From assembly GCA_964655475.1 (NCBI GenBank), contig CAZZMO010000005.1:1-64000 (forward strand): DNA of 64,000 nt, read 5' to 3'. Positions 25,731-34,289 of this stretch are shown piece after piece (within the stretch, counting starts at the first letter, position 1; the number at the start of each line of letters is the position of its first letter). This stretch comes from VGMA01 sp964655475. GTDB lineage: Bacteria > Chlamydiota > Chlamydiia > Chlamydiales > VGMA01. Both the position numbers and the translations under genes were made by a program. The notes below the pieces were generated by a model. It saw nothing but the letters and a program-made list of their open reading frames with translations, did no database searches and was not told the DNA's origin.

Positions 25731-26091
25731 ATGGAGTTTCACCAGTTACAATCTTCATGATTTCTTGCTGGTAGAGAGCTTTTGTAACTAAGAGGGCAAT
25801 CATGGGGATCACGGTGAGGATGGAAAGAACCCAAAGCGTAATTTTTGTTGCGAGTTCACACCATTCAAAATCGTGATCTTCATGGAATATCTCGAGAGAG
25901 AGCACGTTAAAAGGGTCATCAGCTGAGGTAGTTTCTTTTGAGAGTTCGACAGTGTGGGATGTTTTGCTGAGAGAAAAGAGTTCATCAATATATTCAAAAT
26001 TTTTCAGTAGCGGAGGTATATATCCGTTTACTCGATTTTCAAATTTAACATGATCAAAAAATGGGAATGAAATAGTTGATAAACTAGCCAT
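25708..26091 (-). CDS. Small unrecognised membrane protein
   Basis: A 127-residue protein with one transmembrane helix at about residues 85-108 (ITLWVLSILTVIPMIALLVT). A hydrophilic N-terminal region precedes it and a short tail of about 20 residues follows. No family recognised. It has a good AGGAG ribosome-binding site 7 bases before the ATG. It lies 39 bases after rnr in the same direction and overlaps the convergent transporter by 23 bases at its 3' end. A role cannot be given. Confidence 0.65.
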   Translation of the reverse strand: MASLSTISFPFFDHVKFENRVNGYIPPLLKNFEYIDELFSLSKTSHTVELSKETTSADDPFNVLSLEIFHEDHDFEWCELATKITLWVLSILTVIPMIALLVTKALYQQEIMKIVTGETPSNVLLNP

Positions 26092-26130
26092 ATAATATCT
26101 CCTAATTAATTATATTAGAGTATTATAACA

Positions 26131-28245
26131 TTAGTGTTTAGTAACTTTCCAGCGACAATCTTGAAAGATAAGATTTACATCTTCTATTCTGATTTGGATG
26201 GGCATTCCTACATAGAGCTTTTCCCCTGTATCTTCCCCTTCAAACGTAGAAGATTCTTCAGAATAATGGAAGAATTCTTCCTGTAAACTGGAGATGTGGA
26301 CAAAACCTTCAAAGCTCATGATATCGAGATCAAAGAAAAAACCATTAGGTTTGACCTTGGTCACGGTTGCAGGATATTCCCTTAAAGGGTCTTCTTGATA
26401 GAGTTTTTTGAGGTAACGGAGTTTTTTTAAACTGAGAACGCTCATCTCTGCTTTAAAGCTTTTCCTTTCAGTTTCTGACGCAGAAGTAGCAATGAATTTG
26501 GCGTGAGGTCGATAGGAGGGATCAAAGAGTTGTCTATGGACTACGAGATCGACATAGCGGCGAATCGGGCTAGTAAAGTGGGTGTAATCAGTGAGTGCAA
26601 GACCGAAATGGCCGATGGGATCATCGCTATAAACTGCGAGCTTCATGCTTCTGATGTATTGCGTCGTCAATCTCTTCTGAAGAGGGGATCCTTCCGCCTC
26701 AGCAAAGAGCTTTTGGATATCTTCAATCGTGGGCTCTTCAGGTAGCTTGAAGTGGAGAGAGCCTGCAAAACGGTAAAATTCAGATAGGTTTTCTTGATCT
26801 GGTTTTTCATGAACTCGGTAGATCGCGGGGGAAAGGCGTTTTCTCAGCTCCCTTGCTACGAGCTCATTTGCTTTTAACATGCACTCTTCGATGATCTTAT
26901 GGGTGATGTCGTAGTGGACAATTTCCACTCCAGTCGGCATCCCCTGACTATCAATATTCAAAACTGTTTCATCAGTAGAGAGGTCGACAGCGCCCCTTTG
27001 ATATTTTTGCTTTTTTAAGATGTGATAGAATTTTTCAAACTTTTTTAGGGTTTCATAGTGCTTCGAAGGGAGTTTTTGGTCTAAGACCTCTTTTGCTTCT
27101 TCATAAGTAAAGCGCTTTGCACTCTTGATCACACTCTTTTCAAATCGGTGTTCGAGGAGCTCACCTTCAGCATCAAAATGTGCATAAACAGTGACGGTTA
27201 AGCGGGGTACTCCTTCCTTTAAAGAGCAGAGTTCGTTGGAAAGCTCTTCGGGAAGCATAGGGAAGCAGAACTTTGGAAAGTAGGTGGAGTTGCCTCTTTG
27301 AAGAGCTTCTTCATCGAGCATACTTCCTGGTTGTACGTAGTGGGAGACGTCTGCGATGTGGACATAGAGGTGGTAGTGCCCTTTGGTGTCAATCTCTAGA
27401 GAAAGTGCGTCATCGTAGTCTTTGGCCGTTTTAGGATCGATTGTAAAAGTTTCGAGTTCAGTGTAGTCCTTACGGTTCTTAAAATCTTGGTGTTTGACTA
27501 CCTTGCCAAAGGCTTTTGCCTCTTTTTTCGCATCGTTTGAAAACGTTGTCAGAATGTCATACTCGGTGGCTGCAACGATATGATCGATGGAAGGGTCATT
27601 GATGGTTCCAAGGTGGGAGAGGCATTTGCACTCGAGATCTTCTCTCTTATCTTCAGGCCATTTCTGAACGCTGAGGAGGAGGCGATCTCCCACTTGATAT
27701 TTCCACTGGGTCGATTTTTTAACGACAACTGCTTTTGAAGCTCCAAGAAGGGGTACAAACGCTAAAGCTTTCCCTTTCGGCAAAGTTTTATAAACGGTAC
27801 CTACGAGTCGGTTTTGGCGTCTTTTAACAACCTTAACCACTTCTCCTTCAGGACCTTTTGATGATGGAGGTCGTTTTTCTATGACTCTTACTTCAACAGT
27901 ATCTCCATCGACCGCACCATGAATGAAAGGGGGAGGAATGAAAATATCTGATGTAAAGTCTTTAGGCTCAGTAACTGTAACGAATCCAAACCCTTTGTTG
28001 TGAACGCTGATTTTGCCTACAATCGCTTGCTTTTTCTTCTTTTGCTTTTTGCAGTCGTAGCGCCCTCTTTTGAAAGAGATCACCTCTTTTTTAACAAATT
28101 CTTGTAAGACATCGTTGAATATGGGGAGCTCTTCGTTTTGAACTGAGAGGCGGTTGATGAGCTCTTTTTTGCTCATCGGCTTATAATCGTCACTTTTACA
28201 GAGTTCTAAAAGAGCATTGGAAAGGTTTTTTTTCATAAGCATCAC
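26131..28245 (-). CDS. rnr: Ribonuclease R
   Basis: A 704-residue processive 3'-5' exoribonuclease of the RNB family. An N-terminal winged-helix/cold-shock region (IVGKISVHNKGFGFVTV near 74-90) and a second cold-shock domain come first. The catalytic RNB domain has TIDPKTAKDYDDALSLE near 268-284, whose Asp residues bind metal, and HYTSPIRRYVDL-type FTSPIRRYVDLVVHRQL near 575. An S1 domain ends the protein (YPATVTKVKPNGFFFDL). Three closely spaced start ATGs make the exact start uncertain. Role: decay of structured RNA and rRNA quality control. It is separated from folD by 52 bases. Confidence 0.95.
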   Translation of the reverse strand: MMLMKKNLSNALLELCKSDDYKPMSKKELINRLSVQNEELPIFNDVLQEFVKKEVISFKRGRYDCKKQKKKKQAIVGKISVHNKGFGFVTVTEPKDFTSDIFIPPPFIHGAVDGDTVEVRVIEKRPPSSKGPEGEVVKVVKRRQNRLVGTVYKTLPKGKALAFVPLLGASKAVVVKKSTQWKYQVGDRLLLSVQKWPEDKREDLECKCLSHLGTINDPSIDHIVAATEYDILTTFSNDAKKEAKAFGKVVKHQDFKNRKDYTELETFTIDPKTAKDYDDALSLEIDTKGHYHLYVHIADVSHYVQPGSMLDEEALQRGNSTYFPKFCFPMLPEELSNELCSLKEGVPRLTVTVYAHFDAEGELLEHRFEKSVIKSAKRFTYEEAKEVLDQKLPSKHYETLKKFEKFYHILKKQKYQRGAVDLSTDETVLNIDSQGMPTGVEIVHYDITHKIIEECMLKANELVARELRKRLSPAIYRVHEKPDQENLSEFYRFAGSLHFKLPEEPTIEDIQKLFAEAEGSPLQKRLTTQYIRSMKLAVYSDDPIGHFGLALTDYTHFTSPIRRYVDLVVHRQLFDPSYRPHAKFIATSASETERKSFKAEMSVLSLKKLRYLKKLYQEDPLREYPATVTKVKPNGFFFDLDIMSFEGFVHISSLQEEFFHYSEESSTFEGEDTGEKLYVGMPIQIRIEDVNLIFQDCRWKVTKH

Positions 28246-28297
28246 TCTAACAGATGCGCTCTTTATACTGAAATGAATTCAAGGCTGGCGTAGAGTT

Positions 28298-29170
28298 TCA
28301 AGGCTTTATAAAAAAAGATTTTGCTGCACTTTTGACCGTATTGGTAAGGAGCATTGCGATCGTCATCGGACCCACTCCGCCAGGAACAGGGGTAATGTAT
28401 GAGCATAAACTTTTGACCGCTTCGAAATCAACATCCCCTACGATAGAGGGTTTCCCATTAACTTCAATCCTGTTGATCCCTACATCAATGACGCTTGCTC
28501 CTGGCTTGACCATGGAAGCTTTGACAAAGTGGGGGTTGCCTAGAGCTGCGATGAGAATATCGGCCCGTTTGCAATGCTCTTCAATGTCTTTTGTCTTACT
28601 GTGGACAATCGTCAGGGTTGCATCGGCAAAAGGCCCTTTTTGCAAGAGGAGCGCAGCAAGGGGCTTTCCTACGATATTGCTCCGGCCAATAATGACGACG
28701 TGCTTCCCTTGCGTTTGGATGTTGTAGGCTTCTAAGAGTTTAATGATTCCAAAAGGGGTGCAAGAGGGAAAGCCTGTAGGATCTCCCATGAGGAGCTTTC
28801 CTACATTGATGGGGTGAAATCCATCGACATCTTTTTGGTAAGAGAGGGCTAAGTGGACGTGCTCAGGATTGATGTGGCGTGGTAAAGGCTCTTGAACAAT
28901 AATTCCATGAACTGCTGGATCTTGATTGCATTTTTCAATCTCTTGAAGGAGCTCTTTCTCTTCGATTTCCTCAGGAAGTCGTAGAATCGTTGAGATGATC
29001 CCGATCTCTTCACACTTTTTCTTCTTCATCTTGACGTATGCTTCAGAGGGGGCGTGTTGTCCTACTAAAATAAAGACAAGGCCTGGTCTAAGCTGCTGTT
29101 TTTCTATAGTCTCTTTGAGATCGAGAAAAATCTTTTCTGCTACTTGTTTGCCGTCAATCGTGGTCATCAT
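28298..29170 (-). CDS. folD: Methylenetetrahydrofolate dehydrogenase/cyclohydrolase
   Basis: Bifunctional one-carbon enzyme, 290 residues. The catalytic Tyr/Lys motif AYVKMKKKKCEEIGI is near residues 44-58, VHGIIVQEPLPRHI near 88, and the NADP loop GRSNIVGKPLA near 163. PGGVGPMTIAMLL is near the C-terminus. It supplies 10-formyl-THF for purine and formyl-Met synthesis. The start overlaps the IMPase gene by 17 bases, so it ends the rpmG-lol-ispA-mreD-IMPase-folD unit. Confidence 0.96.
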   Translation of the reverse strand: MMTTIDGKQVAEKIFLDLKETIEKQQLRPGLVFILVGQHAPSEAYVKMKKKKCEEIGIISTILRLPEEIEEKELLQEIEKCNQDPAVHGIIVQEPLPRHINPEHVHLALSYQKDVDGFHPINVGKLLMGDPTGFPSCTPFGIIKLLEAYNIQTQGKHVVIIGRSNIVGKPLAALLLQKGPFADATLTIVHSKTKDIEEHCKRADILIAALGNPHFVKASMVKPGASVIDVGINRIEVNGKPSIVGDVDFEAVKSLCSYITPVPGGVGPMTIAMLLTNTVKSAAKSFFIKP

Positions 29171-29963
29171 TTGTGTCGAAAAAGTTGAGTAATATTTTAT
29201 GGATATAAGGGTTGCAGCCTAGTATAGACTGTTTCTTTCTAAAATTCAACTCCTCTCCAGGCAAAGTGGTGATGATTCCTCCCGCTTCTTTGAGAAGGAG
29301 GGCCCCTGCTGCAAAATCCCAGTTCGAAAGAGCTGGTTCGAAATAACCATCGAGTCTTCCTGATGCGACATAGGCAAGATCGAGCGCTGCAGAGCCAGAG
29401 CGTCTGATCATGACGTGCTCTTTTGTAAGATCGCGGATCCTGTCGACGATCCAAAGACCATCTGCTTTGCTGTGAAGAGAAAGACCAAACGAGAGACCTG
29501 ATCTTTCAAGAAGTTCTACACTGCTTACTTTGATGGGATTTCCGTTGAGAAATGATCCCTTCCCTTTTTCCGCAATAAAAAGCTCAGAAAGGAGGGGTTG
29601 ATAAATAACCCCTACGATTGGCTCACTATGATAAAGAGCTGCTATGCTGATGGAGAAAGTGGGGATATTGTGGGCAAAATTCCACGTCCCATCGAGAGGA
29701 TCGATACACCAGATAATCGACTCTTTCATTTGGCCGAGTTCTCCCGATTCTTCGGTAATGAAACCATGTTTTGGAAATGACTTTTTGAGGATTTTGAGGA
29801 TCGTTTTTTCTGATAGTCGATCATATTCTGTTACGAGATCGTGATGACCTGTCTTTTCTCTGATCTCTTTTTCCTTGTAGAAGCCACTTTTCAGTTCTTC
29901 TCCAGCAGCCAAGGCAGCCATGATGGCTGTCTCTTTTAACTTTGGGATATTAATCTCTTCCAT
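29154..29963 (-). CDS. suhB: Inositol monophosphatase family protein
   Basis: A 269-residue Mg2+-dependent phosphatase. Motif A IDPLDGTWNFAHNIP lies at residues 87-101 with Asp88 and Asp91. The upstream acid pair EES is at 71-73, and motif B (NWDFAAGALLLKEAGG) is near 211. The family covers inositol-1-phosphatase, SuhB and 3'-phosphoadenosine phosphatases, so substrate is not certain; the gene symbol is by family resemblance. The start overlaps mreD-like by 28 bases and the end overlaps folD. Confidence 0.82.
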   Translation of the reverse strand: MEEINIPKLKETAIMAALAAGEELKSGFYKEKEIREKTGHHDLVTEYDRLSEKTILKILKKSFPKHGFITEESGELGQMKESIIWCIDPLDGTWNFAHNIPTFSISIAALYHSEPIVGVIYQPLLSELFIAEKGKGSFLNGNPIKVSSVELLERSGLSFGLSLHSKADGLWIVDRIRDLTKEHVMIRRSGSAALDLAYVASGRLDGYFEPALSNWDFAAGALLLKEAGGIITTLPGEELNFRKKQSILGCNPYIHKILLNFFDTNDDHD

Positions 29964-30493
29964 GATTGCACTCTTTCTTTCAAGTAGTGGATTCTCGAAG
30001 GGTTTACTAAATATTTAAACAGGGTATAAGGGAGGATAAAAAACAACAAGGCAAAACAGGCATCGATCATCGGCATGATGCATAGATCGGAGAGGATCAT
30101 CATCATATGGATGGGGACTTTTGCATTGAAGATCGCGAGAAGAAGAATCTGTATAAGAGAGCTTACTGCGGAGAAGATGGCGGTATAGAGGGGAAAGATC
30201 CACCATTTATCTAAAAGGAAAAAACGGCGGTATCTATATACGCAAGTCGTTGTAAGGCAATATGATAGAGAGTAGAACCCAAGAGGAATTTTAGAGGACA
30301 TCAGATCAAAAAAGAGTCCCACAAAAAGAGAGGCCCAAAGGGAGGTGGCGTAGGAGCATTCTGTGTAGAGGATGGTCAGAAAAGGGGCAAAAGTCGCCAT
30401 CATCACATTGGGCAAATATACAGGGGCTAATATACTGAGGAGCGTCGAGTAGGCAATGAATAAAAGGGTATTAACCGACTTAAATCTTGTCAT
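29936..30493 (-). CDS. mreD: MreD-like rod-shape membrane protein
   Basis: A 185-residue integral membrane protein with about five helices and the MreD layout: a start LLFIAYSTLLSILAPVYLP, FAPFLTILYTECSYATSLWASLFVGLFFDL around residues 35-65, then paired helices and a basic C-terminal tail (HYLKERVQSWKRLISQS). MreD works with MreB and MreC in wall synthesis at the division septum; chlamydiae use MreB for division. The length and topology fit, but MreD is a poorly conserved family. It overlaps ispA by 4 bases. Confidence 0.65.
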   Translation of the reverse strand: MTRFKSVNTLLFIAYSTLLSILAPVYLPNVMMATFAPFLTILYTECSYATSLWASLFVGLFFDLMSSKIPLGFYSLSYCLTTTCVYRYRRFFLLDKWWIFPLYTAIFSAVSSLIQILLLAIFNAKVPIHMMMILSDLCIMPMIDACFALLFFILPYTLFKYLVNPSRIHYLKERVQSWKRLISQS

Positions 30494-31281
30494 GCCAGCG
30501 TTACCTTTTTCTCTAAAAGATCGAAGACTTCGTCGAAAAAGGGGATCGGCTGTGGAAGGGTTTTAAGGATGTTTTTTGCTTCTAGCTTTGTCTCTTCATA
30601 CCAGGAAATCAGAGTTTCGATGCCAAAAATTTGTGCCACTATCTCATTTTTTCCCGTTGTAAAGTCTTCAATATCATCAGCTATTTGAAACGAGATTCCA
30701 AAAAGTTTCCCAAACGAGGTGAGAGTAGTTGTGGTTTTGGGATCGAGCTTTGAGATTAATGCTCCCATTTCTATAGCGGCCATGAAGAGATTGGCTGTTT
30801 TGAGTTCATACAAATGAAAGACTTTCTCTTTGGATAGAGCTTCTTTTGAAAGGGAGATGTCAATCAATTGCCCTTTGATCATTCCATCATATCCTGCAAG
30901 TTTTGCAAGTTTTTGAGTCATGATGGCACTTGGCATCGATCCCATGATCTCAAAGGCAAGAGTTAATAGTGCATCTCCCGCAAGAAGAGCGATGTTCTCT
31001 CCTACTGCTTTATGTAGACTGGGTTTACCACGCCTCATATCATCATCATCCATACAGGGAAGATCATCATGAATCAGAGAATAGGTGTGAATGCATTCAA
31101 TCGCTAGGGCAGCATCAACAGCCAGAGGAAATTCATTTGGTGCAAAGGTCTCTACTACATGGAGAGTAAAGAGGGGACGGAGCCGTTTTCCTCCGCTAAA
31201 AAAACTGTACTCCATGGCTTTAGTAAGTGGTGATGGGGAGGGGATCCAATGGGAGAGTCTTTGTTCGAGAAGGGAAATCAT
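30490..31281 (-). CDS. ispA: Polyprenyl diphosphate synthase (geranyl/farnesyl type)
   Basis: A 263-residue isoprenyl chain-elongating enzyme. The first aspartate-rich motif is HDDLPCMDDDDMRRGK around residues 71-86, and the second is QIADDIEDFTTGKNE near 199-213. FFSGGKRLRPLF near 28 binds diphosphate. It joins the C5 units made by the MEP pathway whose first enzyme, Dxs, is also in this window. Short by about 30 residues compared with E. coli IspA. Overlaps by 4 bases with lolD upstream and mreD downstream. Confidence 0.92.
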   Translation of the reverse strand: MISLLEQRLSHWIPSPSPLTKAMEYSFFSGGKRLRPLFTLHVVETFAPNEFPLAVDAALAIECIHTYSLIHDDLPCMDDDDMRRGKPSLHKAVGENIALLAGDALLTLAFEIMGSMPSAIMTQKLAKLAGYDGMIKGQLIDISLSKEALSKEKVFHLYELKTANLFMAAIEMGALISKLDPKTTTTLTSFGKLFGISFQIADDIEDFTTGKNEIVAQIFGIETLISWYEETKLEAKNILKTLPQPIPFFDEVFDLLEKKVTLA

Positions 31282-31937
31282 ACGATTTTTCCCTCTTGAA
31301 GTGTGAGAGTTCGATCAGCCAGTTTTGCAAGCTCTAGATCATGCGTGACCAAAATCATCGATTTTCCATAATTTTTGCAGGTATTAAAAAGAAGATCCAT
31401 CAAGATCCTTCCATTTTTTGCATCGAGATTCCCTGTCGGCTCATCAGCTAAAATCAAAGAGGGGTCATTCATCAGAGCTCTTGCGATAGCGATTCTCTGT
31501 TTTTCTCCTCCTGATAATAATTTACTCGGGAAATCTTTGCGATGGAGAAGATCGACATGCCCCAATAATTCAAGAGCTCTTTCATAGGCAGAAGAGCCTT
31601 TCTTGATCGATTCCCTCGCGATCGACGCAGGGAGGAGTAGGTTTTCCAAGCTGGTTGAATCTTCTAAAAGATAAAACGATTGAAAAATGAATCCCACATG
31701 CTTCTGCCTGTAAAGGGGAGGGGAGATCTCTTGAATATTTTGCTCATGAAGAAGGACCTCTCCAGCAGTTGGTGCTTCGAGCGATCCAATGATGTTGAGT
31801 AGAGTGCTTTTCCCAGATCCAGAAGGGCCAACGATCGCTAAAATTTCCCCCTCTTTCACATCAAAAGTCACATTTGAAAGGATTTCGATTTCAGCTGGGT
31901 AGAGGAAGGTCTTTTTAATGGAGCGAACTTTAATCAT
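31278..31937 (-). CDS. lolD: LolD-type lipoprotein-releasing ATPase
   Basis: A 219-residue ABC ATPase. The Walker A motif is GPSGSGKSTLL near residues 37-47, the signature is LSGGEKQRIAIARAL near 139-153, and Walker B is LILADEPTGNLD near 159-170. The H-loop lies in LVTHDLELA. The adjacent permease gene (4-base overlap) shows it powers release of outer-membrane lipoproteins from the inner membrane. It matches the MacB/LolD subfamily rather than importers. Confidence 0.92.
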   Translation of the reverse strand: MIKVRSIKKTFLYPAEIEILSNVTFDVKEGEILAIVGPSGSGKSTLLNIIGSLEAPTAGEVLLHEQNIQEISPPLYRQKHVGFIFQSFYLLEDSTSLENLLLPASIARESIKKGSSAYERALELLGHVDLLHRKDFPSKLLSGGEKQRIAIARALMNDPSLILADEPTGNLDAKNGRILMDLLFNTCKNYGKSMILVTHDLELAKLADRTLTLQEGKIV

Positions 31938-33847
31938 TCAGACCTCAACGTTTCAATAGGGGAAAACTGGCATGCCTTGATCGCTGGGATGAGCCCTGCT
32001 AATAAAGAGATAACAGGTGTTGTCAATAAGATGAAAAGGATCGCTCTTGGGCTGACACTGTTTGGCAAAGAGGAGCCGTAGAAGGCGGTATTAAAAGCAT
32101 CTTGCCCTTGCAAGAAGCTGAGAAGCTGGATGAGAGCGTCGAGATGCTGCAAGGTGATGAGTCCAAGGACAGTTCCAATCACACCACTGATCGTTCCAAG
32201 GAAAGCGCCAGCTAATCCGAAAATCAGTGCAATATGCCGTTTTTTAGCGCCGAGAACTTGTAAGATTCCGATCTCCTTTTTCTTGCTGTGAACGAGGAGG
32301 AGAAGAAGTGAGATGATGTTTGTGCAGGCCACGATCAAAATGATGAGTCCGATCAGGGTAAAGAGGTAGCGGTCACTTCTAAACTGTTTCAAAAGGTCTT
32401 TTGCAAAATCATAGTCGTAAAAGGTGTTGATCTGCCAATAAGGGCTAATCTCTTTCTCTTCAAAGCGGGCTTTTATTAGCGATGCGATCTCTTTAGTTTG
32501 GCTTAGATCGTCAAACCAGATCTGGATTCCATTTGAAAGGAGGGGGTCGATCGCAACAGAGGGAGATGCGGCTCGAATCGTTTGTACAATGTCATCTTCT
32601 GTGAAGATAGGCCTTGCTCCTACAATCATAAGACCTGGATCGTAAAATCCAGCGACTTCAACAGAGATGGTCTGCTCCTGGAGGGCCGTTGTCGCAAAAG
32701 AGCCGTAAGAAAGGGCTCCTTCATCTCCAATCTTGACCCCATTATCTCTAAAATTCTTAGGGACGATCACTCCGTGAGAGTGGGGAAGGCATGTCCTTCC
32801 ATCAACCATGTGCATCCAAGGAGGGGAGATGACAGGCTCTTTTGCAAAAAGGAAGTAGACATCGGAAGAGACAATTTCGATCTCTTCCCAGGGGATCATC
32901 CCTTGTAGATGGACACCTTGCAATTCGGTAGAGGCGATAAGCATGACATTTCGAAGCTCTTTTGCTTTTGCAAGTGAGCTGGGATCGATCGATGCTTTCC
33001 ACATCAAAGGTGTTTGGACTCGAATCGGAAGGCGTTTCTCTTCGAGATCTTTTTTCGTGAATTTGTGAGGGCCTCCACTCCCTAGGAGAATTCCTGAGGG
33101 AAGGAGCGCTCCTTGAAATGTAGCGCCATCGGGGATCAAGTTGATGGGGAGTGTCCAAAGAGGAGAGGTTCTGATACTCTTTAGGTTTACATTCGATAAA
33201 ATAGGGAAAAACTCTTCCTTATGGATGAAGAGGAGGTGATTTACGTCATCAGTAGAGGGGGGAGAAAAGAGTTTTTGAACTTGCTTTTCCTCACTAGGAA
33301 AGGTCGAAACATAGGAGACTTGAGTGAGAAAGCTCTGCTCTTCATCTCCGAGGACAGAAGGGCGGATGAGGTTCAGCTTCAACATCGCTCCTGAGATCTC
33401 GTAGTCGCTTGCTGATAATGAGAGTTCTTCGAAAACGCCAAATGCCCTTTTCACAGGATCTACCATGACCTGGGATTGGTCAATGACGGGTAGAGGCCAG
33501 TAGGATGGGATCGTTTCATCGAGTGTTGGATCATAGGGGTCAGAAGATAGGGCAAGTCTTTTCTCGTGGATCGTCTTCGGTGAGTAGTTCGAGTTTTGGG
33601 AAATCGTATCGATTTTATAGTAGTAAGAGCGGTAATAGGCATCTGTAGGGACGATTCTGATGGGTGCATTCAAAGCGGTGAGGCGCCCGAGCCAGTTCTT
33701 CTCAATCCCTTCTGTAATGGAAAAAAAGAGGAGTAAGAGCCATACAACTAAGGAAATCACCAAGATCGACATGAGGGCGATCAGGGAAACAGAGAGCTGT
33801 TTCCTTCTTGGTACGAGGTATTTTTTTATAATTGAAAATTCAAACAT
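31934..33847 (-). CDS. lolC: LolC/LolE-type lipoprotein-releasing permease, enlarged
   Basis: A 637-residue FtsX-superfamily permease. It starts with the LolC/E type segment FEFSIIKKYLVPRRKQLSVSLIALMSILVISL and has one N-terminal helix. A large periplasmic region of about 430 residues follows, then three C-terminal helices with LLLVHSKKKEIGILQVLGA near 525-545 and IKACQFSPIETLRSE at the end. Normal LolC/LolE are about 400 residues, so the periplasmic domain is roughly 230 residues longer. A single permease is present, so it probably acts as a homodimer with LolD. Starts 93 bases after rpmG. Confidence 0.85.
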   Translation of the reverse strand: MFEFSIIKKYLVPRRKQLSVSLIALMSILVISLVVWLLLLFFSITEGIEKNWLGRLTALNAPIRIVPTDAYYRSYYYKIDTISQNSNYSPKTIHEKRLALSSDPYDPTLDETIPSYWPLPVIDQSQVMVDPVKRAFGVFEELSLSASDYEISGAMLKLNLIRPSVLGDEEQSFLTQVSYVSTFPSEEKQVQKLFSPPSTDDVNHLLFIHKEEFFPILSNVNLKSIRTSPLWTLPINLIPDGATFQGALLPSGILLGSGGPHKFTKKDLEEKRLPIRVQTPLMWKASIDPSSLAKAKELRNVMLIASTELQGVHLQGMIPWEEIEIVSSDVYFLFAKEPVISPPWMHMVDGRTCLPHSHGVIVPKNFRDNGVKIGDEGALSYGSFATTALQEQTISVEVAGFYDPGLMIVGARPIFTEDDIVQTIRAASPSVAIDPLLSNGIQIWFDDLSQTKEIASLIKARFEEKEISPYWQINTFYDYDFAKDLLKQFRSDRYLFTLIGLIILIVACTNIISLLLLLVHSKKKEIGILQVLGAKKRHIALIFGLAGAFLGTISGVIGTVLGLITLQHLDALIQLLSFLQGQDAFNTAFYGSSLPNSVSPRAILFILLTTPVISLLAGLIPAIKACQFSPIETLRSE

Positions 33848-33856
33848 CCACTCGTT

Positions 33857-33940
33857 ACCTGAGTTGCGGGTTCCCGTTTCGACGTTTTTTGATCACTCTA
33901 AACAACACCGGAATAGGAACCCGATATGCCAAATTCAGGT
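33857..33940 (-). other. Interrupted inverted repeat between rpmG and the Lol permease
   Basis: Outer arms ACCTGA / TCAGGT (33857-33862, 33935-33940) and inner arms CGGGTTCC / GGAACCCG (33867-33874, 33916-33923) are exact complements, with a 41-base loop. The outer arm overlaps the rpmG stop codon. There is no T tract, so a simple terminator is unlikely; an RNA processing or translation-control structure inside the operon is possible. Confidence 0.5.
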
Positions 33941-34104
33941 TACTTTGCTTCTTTAAAAGCTACATGGCGGCGGAGCGTAGGATCATATTTTTGGAGTTCG
34001 AGACGCTCGTTAGTGTTTGTGTGGTTCTTGTATGTTGTGTACATGTAAGAGCTTTCTTGACTCTTCAGCTTGATCATAGCACGTGCTTTTTTCTTTTTAG
34101 CCAT
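33940..34104 (-). CDS. rpmG: 50S ribosomal protein L33
   Basis: A 54-residue protein, too short for common length cut-offs. It reads MAKKKKARAMIKLKS, then SYMYTTYKNHTNTNERLELQ and YDPTLRRHVAFKEAK, the full L33 pattern in the Cys-free form (no CxxC pairs, so not zinc-binding). A ribosome-binding site AAAGGAA precedes the ATG. It opens the unit that continues into lolC/E and lolD, an order also seen in chlamydiae. Confidence 0.93.
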   Translation of the reverse strand: MAKKKKARAMIKLKSQESSYMYTTYKNHTNTNERLELQKYDPTLRRHVAFKEAK

Positions 34105-34137
34105 AAAAAAAATTCCTTTTTTAAATCTTTGAGGAAG

Positions 34138-34166
34138 ATGATAAGGATTCTTCTGGAAAAAAACAA
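34138..34166 (-). promoter_or_regulatory. Putative promoter of the rpmG-lol unit
   Basis: On the minus strand TTGTTT (34161-34166), a 17-base spacer and TATCAT (34138-34143), giving a leader of about 27 bases. Called by eye. Confidence 0.42.
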
Positions 34167-34240
34167 GTACTTGATATTATTTTTTGCCGCTAGTCCTATC
34201 CTTTCAAGCCCTCAGGATAAAGCGATCCTCAAACAATTCA

Positions 34241-34246
34241 TATAAT
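34241..34246 (+). promoter_or_regulatory. Putative -10 box of the Rhs gene
   Basis: A perfect TATAAT 44 bases before the Rhs ATG; no convincing -35 box lies 16-18 bases upstream. A small stem (AAATC / GATTT) occurs in the leader. Confidence 0.3.
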
Positions 34247-34289
34247 GTTTAGATTGCATAAATAAATCTCAAAGATTTAATATACGTCG

